Shown here one piece after another: positions 35,001 through 42,367 of a stretch of DNA of 64,000 nucleotides. The notes beneath the pieces are model-generated. The model saw only the letters and a program-made list of their open reading frames with translations, was not told the DNA's origin and did no database searches. The DNA comes from Kribbella caucasensis (lineage in GTDB: Bacteria > Actinomycetota > Actinomycetes > Propionibacteriales > Kribbellaceae). The translations under genes and the position numbers were made by a program. The stretch's first letter is position 1, and every line of letters starts with the position of its first letter. Location of the stretch: positions 280,450-344,449 of the forward strand of contig NZ_SNWQ01000009.1 of assembly GCF_004361855.1 (NCBI RefSeq), written 5' to 3'.

Positions 35001-35217
35001 GCCCGCCGGCTCCGAGCCCGTCGTACACCAAGAACCCAGCGCAGCAGCCCAAGCGGAGCCCCAGGCCGAGCCGCAGGCTGAGCCCCAGACCTCTGGCCGT
35101 CGCCGGCGGAGCAGCAGGAGCCGGGGCAAGGCGACCGAGAGTGCTGGAAGTGACGCCGGCAGCAACGGCACCGAGGCCGCTGCCAGCGCTCCCGAGCTCG
35201 TCTCCACCGGTAATTGA
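32026..35217 (+). CDS. rne: Ribonuclease E/G with long disordered N-terminal extension
   Basis: 1063-aa endoribonuclease of mRNA decay and rRNA/tRNA processing. The catalytic core begins only near residue 505. The S1 RNA-binding domain is at ~525-615 (TSLIGNVYLGRVQNVLPSME). Metal-binding aspartates lie in VVDVNTGKF (~795) and IIVIDFIDM (~838), and the zinc-link motif CDHCGGRG is near 898. Residues 1-500 are Lys/Ala, Asp/Glu and Arg tracts (AKKTTRKRATKKAAA; RRRRRRRG), expected to be disordered RNA- or protein-binding regions. The C-terminus (900-1063) is also disordered. GAGGAG precedes the ATG. Upstream of rplU-rpmA-obgE in the conserved actinobacterial order. Confidence 0.95.
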   Translation: MLENEPNEHTEAADSAAATSQQPTTTGAAKKTTRKRATKKAAAVDPAAVDAAAAPAQAVSTQSDAESADPAPAKKTAKRTTKKAAAKAPAKTATAKKTTVKRTTKKSASAQDTLPEADRADGSADLAAGESLADAGPVVEAADSAPAQTATSQTAKKTTRRRTSKKAAAPQPDLLSADTPVTDGPPADALAEDEDLPADELAETQLTEKAAAQVEAAGEEPAPSGRRTRRRAPAAAAVLFQAPQVPAQAPAQAAATSPVEATAEAADEQPATTTSSRRRRSRRSRDAEEIADRTDQAQPAETTHAKAAHAKAADTKAADTRAADAKVADDKADATEADVELDAEGEGEETGDGSRRRRRRRGGRRRRKTGDVDGADETAEDEADADSAGQDNAAEDQDDAEDAESEDEGAEGEGSSSTSRRRRRRRRRRGEADAGAPDDPDETVVRVREPRSKATTNEITAVEGSTRLEAKKQRRREGRAAGRRRAPIVTEAEFLARRESVERTMVIRSREDLTQIAVSEDNVLVEHYVAQAEQTSLIGNVYLGRVQNVLPSMEAAFIDIGKGRNAVLYAGEVDWNTLGAGNGPRKIESVLKSGQSVLVQVTKDPIGHKGARLTNQVSLPGRYVVYVPRGGNGGISRKLPDTERNRLKTILKDIVPDEAGVIVRTAAEGASEEELTMDVSRLQKYWDDIEKKSKNGQSPQLLYGEPDLLIRVVRDLFTEDFAKLVISGDDAYDKVREYVEGVAPHLADRVENWSGGSDVFASYRIDEQIKKALDRKVWLPSGGSLVIDRTEAMTVVDVNTGKFTGSGGNLEETVTKNNLEAAEEIVRQLRLRDIGGIIVIDFIDMVLESNRDLVLRRLVECLGRDRTKHQVAEVTSLGLIQMTRKRIGTGLLEAFSENCDHCGGRGLILHDEPKESRRRGGDGRGGQPEQKPAAEGEARKSSSSRRNRGKGRGRDDEQAETPEPANNADAAQRLAQIAAASALANGTGESHEPAGSEPVVHQEPSAAAQAEPQAEPQAEPQTSGRRRRSSRSRGKATESAGSDAGSNGTEAAASAPELVSTGN

Positions 35218-35224
35218 CCCCGGT

Positions 35225-35254
35225 TTGACCGGCCTGTGACGCGCGCCGTAAACT
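35225..35254 (+). promoter_or_regulatory. Promoter of rplU-rpmA (sigma-70 type)
   Basis: TTGACC (35225-35230), an 18-bp spacer and TAAACT (35249-35254), about 100 bp before the L21 start, giving a long 5' leader. The -10 region lies in the loop of a perfect 12-bp inverted repeat (35236-35247 with 35263-35274). Confidence 0.65.
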
Positions 35255-35274
35255 TGAGCTTCGGCGCGCGTCAC
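35236..35274 (+). terminator. Hairpin after rne overlapping the rplU promoter
   Basis: GTGACGCGCGCC pairs perfectly with GGCGCGCGTCAC around a 15-nt loop. It begins 18 bp after the rne stop, so it can end the rne transcript. Because the -10 box of rplU is inside the loop it might also be an operator. No U-tract. Confidence 0.55.
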
Positions 35275-35358
35275 GCGTGCCTCCTTTGTGTGGGCCGCTA
35301 ACGCAGGTCTGTGCAGGCCCCGTAAGAACTTCCGAACAAACAGAGAGTGAGATCCACG

Positions 35359-35676
35359 GTGTACGCGATCGTGCGCAGTGGCGGCACCCAGCAGAAGGTC
35401 GCCGTCGGCGATGTCATCGAGATCGACAGCCTGACGGACCAGGTCGGCGACACGGTGTCGTTGTCCGCAGTCCTGGTCGTCGATGGTGACACCGTGACGA
35501 CCGACGCTGCGGCGCTGGCCAAGGTGGCCGTGTCGGCCGAGGTCCTCGGGCGCACCAAGGGCCCGAAGATCCACATCCTGAAGTACAAGAACAAGACCGG
35601 TTACCGCAAGCGCCAGGGGCACCGCCAGCACTACACCCAGGTCAAGGTCACCGAGATCTCCGCGAAGAAGAAGTGA
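35359..35676 (+). CDS. rplU: 50S ribosomal protein L21
   Basis: 105-aa large-subunit protein that binds 23S rRNA. GTG 35359 gives the canonical opening YAIVRSGGTQQKVAVGDVIE, and the C-terminal signature is KYKNKTGYRKRQGHRQHYTQ. An in-frame GTG at 35347 would add four residues not seen in the family. Followed 12 bp later by rpmA; served by the promoter at 35225. Confidence 0.98.
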   Translation: MYAIVRSGGTQQKVAVGDVIEIDSLTDQVGDTVSLSAVLVVDGDTVTTDAAALAKVAVSAEVLGRTKGPKIHILKYKNKTGYRKRQGHRQHYTQVKVTEISAKKK

Positions 35677-35688
35677 GCTGATCTAGAG

Positions 35689-35949
35689 ATGGCACACAAA
35701 AAGGGAGCAGCGTCGACCCGTAACGGTCGCGACTCCAACGCGCAGCGGCTCGGTGTGAAGCGCTACGGCGGCCAGCTGGTCAACGCGGGCGAGATCATCG
35801 TCCGGCAGCGGGGCACCCACTTCCACCCGGGCAACCTGGTCGGCCGCGGCGGTGACGACACCCTGTTCGCGCTGGCCGAGGGCAAGGTGGAGTTCGGCAC
35901 CCGGCGCGGACGCCGCGTCGTCAACATCGTCCCGGCCCCGGCGGAGTAA
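35689..35949 (+). CDS. rpmA: 50S ribosomal protein L27
   Basis: 86-aa protein near the peptidyl-transferase centre. The start MAHKKGAASTRNGRDSNAQR and the segment LGVKRYGGQLVNAGEIIVRQ match the family without insertions. There is no N-terminal cleavage extension of the firmicute type. Same operon as rplU; a strong hairpin follows at 35980. Confidence 0.98.
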   Translation: MAHKKGAASTRNGRDSNAQRLGVKRYGGQLVNAGEIIVRQRGTHFHPGNLVGRGGDDTLFALAEGKVEFGTRRGRRVVNIVPAPAE

Positions 35950-35979
35950 TACCGCCACCCGGCACGAACAAGAGCTCTG

Positions 35980-36018
35980 AAAGGGGCGGGTCGCGGAATA
36001 CCGCGCACCCGCCCCTTT
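35980..36018 (+). terminator. Terminator after rpmA
   Basis: AAAGGGGCGGGT and ACCCGCCCCTTT are exact reverse complements and enclose a second stem CGCGG-AATA-CCGCG, making one long, nearly perfect hairpin 31 bp after the rpmA stop. Confidence 0.8.
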
Positions 36019-36021
36019 GCT

Positions 36022-36053
36022 GTGTAAGAGACAGAACGTGTAAGAGACAGAAC
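36022..36053. repeat. 16-bp perfect tandem duplication before obgE
   Basis: GTGTAAGAGACAGAAC occurs twice head to tail between the rpmA terminator and the obgE start. It resembles the Tn5 mosaic end with two bases missing, which is probably chance. Confidence 0.8.
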
Positions 36054-36083
36054 CCAAAGCCTGCAGGAAGTAGAGAAACACCG

Positions 36084-37670
36084 ATGGCCATCCCCAGTTT
36101 CGTCGACCGTGTCACGGTGCATGTCACCGGCGGCCATGGCGGAAACGGCTGCGCCTCGGTGCACCGGGAGAAGTTCAAGCCCCTAGGCGGTCCCGACGGC
36201 GGCAACGGAGGGGACGGCGGCTCGGTGATCCTCCGTGTCGACCCGAACCTGACCACCCTGGTCGACTACCACCGCTCCAGCCACCGCAACGCCACGAACG
36301 GTGCCCAGGGCAAGGGTGACCACCAGGCCGGCAGCAACGGCGGCGACGTGGTACTGCCCGTCCCCGACGGCACAGTCGTCGGTACGCCGGACGGCGAGGT
36401 GCTCGCGGACCTCGTCGGACCGGGCGCGGAGTTCGTCGCGGCGCAGGGCGGGAAGGGCGGTCTCGGCAACGCGGCGCTGGCCAGTTCGACCCGGAAGGCG
36501 CCCGGTTTCGCGCTGCTCGGCGAGGACGGCGAGGAACGCACCATCGTCCTCGAGCTCAAGGTGGTTGCCGATATCGGCCTCGTCGGCTTCCCGAGTGCGG
36601 GCAAGTCGTCGCTGGTGGCGTCGATCAGCCGGGCCCGGCCGAAGATCGCGGACTACCCGTTCACCACGCTGATCCCGAACCTCGGGGTCGTCGTGGCTGG
36701 TGAGACCACGTTCACCGTCGCCGACGTACCGGGCCTGATCGAGGGCGCCAGCGAGGGCCGCGGTCTCGGGCACGACTTCCTCCGGCACGTCGAGCGGTGT
36801 GCGGCCCTGGTCCACGTGATCGACTGCGCCACCTACGAACCGGGCCGCGATCCGCTCAGCGACCTGGACACGATCGAGGCCGAGCTCGAGGCGCACGGTG
36901 GCCTGGAGGACCGGCCCCGGCTGGTCGCGCTGAACAAGATCGACGTGCCGGACGCCAAGGAGATCGCCGTGATGGTGACGGCCGAGCTGGAGCAGCGCGG
37001 CCTGCGGGTGTTCCCGATCTCGACCGCGAGCCATGAAGGGCTGGAGGCCCTGAAGTTCGCGATGGCCGAGATCGTCAGGAAGCAACGCGAAGAGGCGGAG
37101 AAGCCGGACACCACCCGGATCGTGATCCGGCCACAGGTTGCCGGCGGCCCCGAGTTCAAGGTGCGGCAGACCCCCGACGGCGAGTGGCTGGTGACGGGGG
37201 AGAAGCCGGAGCGCTGGGTCCGGCAGACCGACTTCGGCAACGCCGAGGCGACCGGGTACCTGGCCGACCGGCTGAACCGGCTCGGCGTCGAGAAGGAGCT
37301 GCTCGAGCGCGGTGCGGTCGAAGGCGACGCGGTGATCATCGGCGACGGCCCGAACGCGATCGTTTTCGACTTCGCGCCCGAGGTCCAGGCCGGTGCGGAG
37401 ATCCTGGCCCGCCGGGGTGAGGACCACCGGCTGGAGGAGCCGCGGCCGGCCGTTCAGCGGCGGCGCAGCAAGGACTCGGATTACCACGCCTTCAAAGCCG
37501 GTGAGCTGGCGAGGCCGGCCGACCTGTCGGAGTACGGGCAGGGCTGGGTCGACGACGAGGTGGACCTGTCCCCGGCCGAGACGAAGGCGGCCGCCAAGGC
37601 CGCGGCGAAGCTGGCGCGCAAAGAGGCGCGCGAGCAGGCCGCGGGTCAGGAACTCGATCAGGACGAGTGA
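36084..37670 (+). CDS. obgE: Obg-family GTPase (ribosome assembly)
   Basis: 528-aa GTPase that acts on the large ribosomal subunit. The glycine-rich Obg fold covers residues 1-158 (DRVTVHVTGGHGGNGCASVH; GPDGGNGGDGGSV). The G domain has G1 GFPSAGKSS (~169), G3 DVPG, and G4 NKID. The OCT domain follows at ~345-425 (FKVRQTPDGEWLVTGEKPER), then a charged tail of ~100 residues found in actinobacterial homologues. ATG at 36084; followed 4 bp later by proB. Confidence 0.97.
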   Translation: MAIPSFVDRVTVHVTGGHGGNGCASVHREKFKPLGGPDGGNGGDGGSVILRVDPNLTTLVDYHRSSHRNATNGAQGKGDHQAGSNGGDVVLPVPDGTVVGTPDGEVLADLVGPGAEFVAAQGGKGGLGNAALASSTRKAPGFALLGEDGEERTIVLELKVVADIGLVGFPSAGKSSLVASISRARPKIADYPFTTLIPNLGVVVAGETTFTVADVPGLIEGASEGRGLGHDFLRHVERCAALVHVIDCATYEPGRDPLSDLDTIEAELEAHGGLEDRPRLVALNKIDVPDAKEIAVMVTAELEQRGLRVFPISTASHEGLEALKFAMAEIVRKQREEAEKPDTTRIVIRPQVAGGPEFKVRQTPDGEWLVTGEKPERWVRQTDFGNAEATGYLADRLNRLGVEKELLERGAVEGDAVIIGDGPNAIVFDFAPEVQAGAEILARRGEDHRLEEPRPAVQRRRSKDSDYHAFKAGELARPADLSEYGQGWVDDEVDLSPAETKAAAKAAAKLARKEAREQAAGQELDQDE

Positions 37671-37674
37671 TCCG

Positions 37675-38787
37675 ATGAAACGTCGCGCGGAGGTCACCCG
37701 CGCCACCCGCATCGTGGTGAAGGTCGGTTCGTCGTCCCTCACCCAGCGCGGCAAGATCGATCTCGAACGGCTCCGGCTGCTCGTCGACGCGCTCGCCGCC
37801 CAGCGGGTGGAGGGCACCGAGGTGGTGCTCGTCTCCTCCGGCGCGATCGCCGCCGGCCTCGCTCCGATGGGTCTGCGGTCCCGGCCGCGCGACCTGGCCA
37901 CGCAGCAGGCCGCCGCGTCGGTCGGGCAGGGACTGCTGATGGCTCGCTACAGCGACGCGTTCGCGGCGCACGGGCTCAAGGTCGGCCAGGTCCTGCTGAC
38001 CGTCGACGACGTGACCCGGCGCAGCCACTACCGCAACGCATACCGGACCTTCGCGCGCCTGCTGGAGCTCGGTGTGGTCCCGATCGTGAACGAGAACGAC
38101 ACGGTCGCCACCACCGAGATCCGCTTCGGCGACAACGACCGGCTCGCCGCGCTGACCAGTCACCTCGTCCATTCCGAGCTGCTGGTGCTGCTGTCGGACG
38201 TGGACGGCCTGTACGACGGGGATCCACGCAAGCCCGGTACGACGATGCTTACGGACGTCCGCGGCCCGGCCGACCTGGAGAAGCTGAAGATCGGCCGGAC
38301 CGGATCGTCTGGAGTCGGTACGGGTGGCATGCAGACGAAGGTCGAGGCGGCCGCGATCGCCACGGAGGCAGGGATTCCGGTGGTCCTCACCTCGGCCGGA
38401 CACGTTGGTGAGGCGTTGCGCGGCGACCCTGTCGGCACGCTGTTCCACCCGACGGGTCGACGACGCAAGACCCGGTTGCTTTGGCTGGCCCACGCCACTT
38501 CGGGCCAAGGACGTCTGCAGTTGGACGAGGGCGCAGTACGGGCCGTGACGGAACGCCGTACGTCGCTGCTGCCGGCCGGGATCAGCGCGGTCGAGGGCAC
38601 GTTCTCCGCGGGCGACCCCGTCGATCTGGTGTCGCCCGCGGGCGTGGTCGTCGCGCGCGGGCTGGTGAACTACGACGCCAGTGAGCTACCCGATCTGCTC
38701 GGCCGGTCGACCCGGGATCTGGCCCGCGAGCTCGGTGCGGCGTACGAGCGCGAGGTCGTCCATCGCGACGACCTCGTGCTCCTCTAG
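37675..38787 (+). CDS. proB: Glutamate 5-kinase
   Basis: 370-aa cytosolic kinase, first step of proline synthesis (glutamate to glutamyl-5-phosphate). The amino-acid kinase domain opens with RIVVKVGSSSLTQRGKIDLE and contains VSSGAIAAG, NENDTVAT and SDVDGLYDGDP; a C-terminal PUA domain occupies ~275-370. ATG at 37675, 4 bp after the obgE stop. Its partner proA is 10.2 kb away instead of nearby. The 3' end overlaps the convergent usp gene by 4 bp. Confidence 0.97.
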   Translation: MKRRAEVTRATRIVVKVGSSSLTQRGKIDLERLRLLVDALAAQRVEGTEVVLVSSGAIAAGLAPMGLRSRPRDLATQQAAASVGQGLLMARYSDAFAAHGLKVGQVLLTVDDVTRRSHYRNAYRTFARLLELGVVPIVNENDTVATTEIRFGDNDRLAALTSHLVHSELLVLLSDVDGLYDGDPRKPGTTMLTDVRGPADLEKLKIGRTGSSGVGTGGMQTKVEAAAIATEAGIPVVLTSAGHVGEALRGDPVGTLFHPTGRRRKTRLLWLAHATSGQGRLQLDEGAVRAVTERRTSLLPAGISAVEGTFSAGDPVDLVSPAGVVVARGLVNYDASELPDLLGRSTRDLARELGAAYEREVVHRDDLVLL

Positions 38788-39179
38788 GCCTTTCCCTTCA
38801 CGGCAAGGACCGGGCATTCGGCCTGCAACAGAATGGTCTGCGCCTGGCTGCCCATGATCAGCTTGCCGACCGGGGTCCGGCGGCGCAGGCCGATCACGAT
38901 CAGCTCGGCATTCAGATCGTTGGCGAGGGCAAGGATCTGCTCGGCGGCGTCCTTGCCCTCGACCAGCTGGACGAGTTCGTGATCGACCCCCGCGTCGGCC
39001 AGGCGCTGATCCACCGAATGCCACTCGGCGCCGGTCGCGAACCGCGGGTCGACGAGCGACTCGCCCCGGCTCGAGTTCACCACCACCAGCCGCTGGTGCC
39101 GGTGCTGGGCCTCCTCGATCGCGCTGTCCAGCGCGGCCATTCCCTCAGGGGTCGGCACGTAGCCGACGATGATCGCCAT
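38784..39179 (-). CDS. Universal stress protein (UspA fold)
   Basis: 131-aa nucleotide-binding protein. The ATP-binding loop G-x2-G-x9-G pattern is present in LRRRTPVGKLIMGSQAQTIL. The N-terminal strand AIIVGYVPTPEGMAALDSAI is typical. It is the last gene of the tct transport operon: its ATG shares one base with the tctA stop (TAATG). A Usp bound to tct genes suggests energy-state control of uptake, which is inference. Confidence 0.9.
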   Translation of the reverse strand: MAIIVGYVPTPEGMAALDSAIEEAQHRHQRLVVVNSSRGESLVDPRFATGAEWHSVDQRLADAGVDHELVQLVEGKDAAEQILALANDLNAELIVIGLRRRTPVGKLIMGSQAQTILLQAECPVLAVKGKA

Positions 39180-40714
39180 TACTGGCCTCCTGTCCGGTCC
39201 GAATGCTGCAGTTCTGGCGTTTCCCGCGACGCCCGGCGCTCCCGGATCCGGCCGACGATCGGCGGAACCACCAGCACCAGCACGATCACGGCGTACACGA
39301 CCTTCGAGAACCAGGTGTTGTAGAGCCCGCTGACCGCGCCGTCACTGATCTGCAGTGCCCGCCGGAGCTGCTCCTCGGCGGTCGGGCCGAGGATGATCCC
39401 GATGATCGCCGGGACCACCGGCAACCCGTACCGGCGCATCCCGAACCCGAGTGCGCCGAGCAGGAGCAGCAGCCACAGGTCGAAGGTCGACAGGTTCGCG
39501 GCGTACGCGCCGATGCTGGCGAAGAACAGGATGCCGGCATAGAGGTACGGCCGGGGGATCCGCAGCAGCTTGGCCCACATCGGCGCCAGCGGCAGGTTCA
39601 GCGCGAGCAGGATCACGTTGCCGATGAAGAGGCTGGCCACGAGTCCCCAGACCAGCTCGGGCTGGGTCTGCAGCAACCGCGGGCCGGGCTGGATGCCGTA
39701 CCCCTGGAAGGCGCCGAGCATCACCGCGGCGGTCGCGGTGGTCGGGATCCCCAGCGTGAGCAGAGGAACCAGACCACCCGCGGCCGACGCGTTGTTCGTC
39801 GCCTCGGGACCGGCGACGCCCTCGATCGCACCCTTGCCGAACTCCTCGGGGTGCTTGGTCAGCTTCTTCTCGGTGACGTACGACAGGAAGGTCGGGATCT
39901 CCGCGCCGCCGGCCGGGACCGCGCCGAACGGGAAGCCGATCGCCGTCCCGCGCAGCCACGGCTTCCACGACCGCCGCCAGTCCTCCCGGGTCATCCGCGC
40001 CGCGCCGACCGAGATGATGTCGGCCGGTGTACGCCGCAGGTGCGCCGCGATCCAGAGCGCCTCGCCGACCGCGAACAGGCCGACCGCGACCACCACGACA
40101 TCGATGCCGTCGGCAAGCTCCGGGATCCCCAGCGTGAGCCGCTGCTGACCGGATGTCGGGTCGATCCCGATCAGGCCGATCAGCAACCCGATCGCGAGCG
40201 CGGCCAGACCACGGACCTTCGACGCGCCGAGCACCGTGGTGACGGCGATGAACGCCAGCACCATCACGGCGAAGTAGTCCGGCGCGCCCATCTTGATCGC
40301 CAGCTTCACGATCTGGGGCGCCACCAGGGCCAGGCAGAGGGTGCCGATCGTGCCGGCGATGAACGACCCGATGGCCGCGGTGGCGAGGGCGGCCGCCGCC
40401 CGGCCTCGTTTGGCCATCTGGTTGCCCTCGATCGCGGTGACCACCGACGCGCTCTCACCCGGGGTGTTCAGCAGGATCGAGGTCGTCGAGCCGCCGTACA
40501 TGCCGCCGTAGTAGATGCCGGCGAACATGATGAACGCCTGCGTCGGTTCCAGCGAGTACGTCAGCGGCAGCAGCAGCGCGATCGTCATGGCCGGGCCGAT
40601 CCCGGGCAGCACGCCGATCGCCGTACCGAGCAGGACGCCGAGGAAGGCGTACAGCAGGTTCGTCGGGTGCGCGGCGGTGGCGAACCCGTTCATCAGCTCG
40701 GACAGTGCGTCCAT
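39179..40714 (-). CDS. tctA: Tripartite tricarboxylate transporter, large permease TctA
   Basis: 511-aa membrane permease with about 11-12 helices, using an ion gradient to import citrate-like carboxylates captured by TctC. Family signatures: GVLLGTAIGVLPGIGPAMTI (residues ~25-45), YYGGMYGGSTTSILLNTPGE, and the second repeat LLTLGIPTTATAAVML. Starts with an ATG sharing one base with the tctB stop (TGATG). Confidence 0.95.
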   Translation of the reverse strand: MDALSELMNGFATAAHPTNLLYAFLGVLLGTAIGVLPGIGPAMTIALLLPLTYSLEPTQAFIMFAGIYYGGMYGGSTTSILLNTPGESASVVTAIEGNQMAKRGRAAAALATAAIGSFIAGTIGTLCLALVAPQIVKLAIKMGAPDYFAVMVLAFIAVTTVLGASKVRGLAALAIGLLIGLIGIDPTSGQQRLTLGIPELADGIDVVVVAVGLFAVGEALWIAAHLRRTPADIISVGAARMTREDWRRSWKPWLRGTAIGFPFGAVPAGGAEIPTFLSYVTEKKLTKHPEEFGKGAIEGVAGPEATNNASAAGGLVPLLTLGIPTTATAAVMLGAFQGYGIQPGPRLLQTQPELVWGLVASLFIGNVILLALNLPLAPMWAKLLRIPRPYLYAGILFFASIGAYAANLSTFDLWLLLLLGALGFGMRRYGLPVVPAIIGIILGPTAEEQLRRALQISDGAVSGLYNTWFSKVVYAVIVLVLVVPPIVGRIRERRASRETPELQHSDRTGGQ

Positions 40715-41217
40715 CAGAGGATTCCCTTGAGGATCCCGGCCGGGAGCTTGATGTCCAGACCGAGGTAGAAGAGGTACCAGGTGCTGACTGACAGGACGAT
40801 CGAGATGATCGCGTTGCGGATGAAGTGCCGGCTGCCGAGCGCGTAGGTGGTGCCGAAGAACAGCACCGCGCCCGACACCGGCCAGCCGAGCCGCTCGATC
40901 AGCAATGCGTTCGCGACGAAGGCCGCCACCAGCAGACCCAGCGTCTTGAAGTCGCTGCCGTGACCGAGGTCGACGTCCTCACCGGCCTCCTGCTCGCCGC
41001 GACCGCCCCGCAGTACGTCGATCGCCAGCAGGACCGCGGTCAGGACCAACAGCCCGCCGACCACCAGGGGCACTGTCTTCGGGCCGATCGGGCCGCGGAT
41101 CGCGAGCTCCTGGAGGCGGAGGGCGTCGATCACCGCCCAGCCGCCCAGCACCAGGAGCAGCAGGGCCACACCGAGCTCGGAGCGGCCCTGCTTCACGCTC
41201 GTGGACGAGGTGCTCAT
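40714..41217 (-). CDS. tctB: Tripartite tricarboxylate transporter, small permease TctB
   Basis: 167-aa protein with four hydrophobic segments (VALLLLVLGGWAVIDALRLQ; PLVVGGLLVLTAVLLAIDVL; LLVAAFVANALLIERLG; a last one near 140) and an acidic cytoplasmic loop between the second and third. This is the usual TctB arrangement. Starts and stops by one-base overlaps with tctC and tctA. Confidence 0.92.
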   Translation of the reverse strand: MSTSSTSVKQGRSELGVALLLLVLGGWAVIDALRLQELAIRGPIGPKTVPLVVGGLLVLTAVLLAIDVLRGGRGEQEAGEDVDLGHGSDFKTLGLLVAAFVANALLIERLGWPVSGAVLFFGTTYALGSRHFIRNAIISIVLSVSTWYLFYLGLDIKLPAGILKGIL

Positions 41218-42221
41218 CAGGCCACGAGACCCAGTTCCCGCAGAACGCCCGCGACCCGGTCGTTCTCGGTGGTCAGGAACGTCTTGAACTCGTCACCGGT
41301 CTGGAACGCGTCGGTCCAGCCCTGGTCGGCCAGCGTCTTCTTCCACTGCTCGGACTCGTGCATCTTGGTCAGCAGGTCGGTGAACTGCTTCTGCTTCTCC
41401 GCGGACAGCTCCGGCGGCGCGACGATACCGCGCCAGTTGGTGAAGACGAGGTCCACGTTGAGGCTCTTCAGCGTCGGCGCGTCGACCCCTGCCACCGGCT
41501 CCGCACTGGTGACGGCGAGGATCTTCACGTCCCCGCTCTTCGCCTGCTCGGCCACCTCGCCGATCCCGGTCGCCGCGAACGAGACCTTCTTGCCCAGTAC
41601 CGCGGTCAGGAGCTCGCCACCACCGTCGTACGGGACGTAGTTGACGTCCTTCGGCTGGAGTCCGACCGCCTTCGCCAGCAGCATCGGGGTCAGGTGGTCC
41701 GGGCCGCCGGAGTTCGAGGCGCCGCCCACCGGCACCTTGCCCGGGTTGGCCTTCCACGCCGCGACCAGCTGGTCCAGGCTCGTGTACGGCGAGTCCTTCG
41801 GGACGACGATCGCCTCGGCCTCCTCGATCAGCTTCGCGATCGGAACGGTGTCCTGCAGGGTCGCCTTCGACTTGTTGGTGTAGACGGCCCCGACGACGCC
41901 GAGACCCATCTGCATCAGGATGTCTTCCTTGCCCTTCTCGTTCACCAGGCGCTGCAGACCGACGGTGCCACCAGCACCAGCGGTGTTGAACACCTCGACC
42001 GTGTCGGTCAGTTTGGCGTCCTGCATGGCCTTCGCGGCGGCCCGGGCGGTGATGTCGTAGCCACTGCCGGGGGAGTTTGGCACGAGGATGCGCAGCCCCT
42101 CGACCGGGCCGGATGCGGTCTCGCCGGAGCTGCCTTCGTCCGCGCTGACGCCGCAGCCGGCCGCCGTCACGGCGAGCGCCAGGACGGCGGTGATACTGCT
42201 GAACCAGGTCCGTGCTCGCAC
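41217..42221 (-). CDS. tctC: Tripartite tricarboxylate transporter substrate-binding lipoprotein TctC
   Basis: 334-aa extracytoplasmic binding protein. Lipoprotein signal ITAVLALAVTAAGC with lipobox AAGC. The BugT fold shows LRILVPNSPGSGYDITARAA and a central PVGGASNSGGPDHLTPMLLA. GTG start at 42221 with GGAGA upstream; the longer open frame contains no signal-like sequence. First gene of tctC-tctB-tctA-usp, divergent from the CitA-type kinase. Ligand probably a di- or tricarboxylate. Confidence 0.92.
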   Translation of the reverse strand: MRARTWFSSITAVLALAVTAAGCGVSADEGSSGETASGPVEGLRILVPNSPGSGYDITARAAAKAMQDAKLTDTVEVFNTAGAGGTVGLQRLVNEKGKEDILMQMGLGVVGAVYTNKSKATLQDTVPIAKLIEEAEAIVVPKDSPYTSLDQLVAAWKANPGKVPVGGASNSGGPDHLTPMLLAKAVGLQPKDVNYVPYDGGGELLTAVLGKKVSFAATGIGEVAEQAKSGDVKILAVTSAEPVAGVDAPTLKSLNVDLVFTNWRGIVAPPELSAEKQKQFTDLLTKMHESEQWKKTLADQGWTDAFQTGDEFKTFLTTENDRVAGVLRELGLVA

Positions 42222-42367
42222 GGGAGTCTCCTCTGTCTCGGTGGAGCTTTCGCCGTCAGCGTGTCGCGGCCCGGTTCGGGTGTCACCGTTACGAGCGCAA
42301 ACTCTGTTCTGCTCATTGTGCTCACGCCGATGTAGCGCGATCCGGAACCGGCCAGCAGAATCGAGCC

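Noticed and set aside
31066..35631. 1521-codon open frame antisense to rne, rplU and the DUF2344 gene
   Set aside because: Codon-position GC makes the opposite strand open. The translation is low-complexity and repetitive, and the sense strand carries clear conserved genes.
36022..36053. Adapter contamination as a firm call
   Set aside because: Two bases differ from the mosaic end and the sequence is flanked by normal conserved genes. Kept only as something to check.
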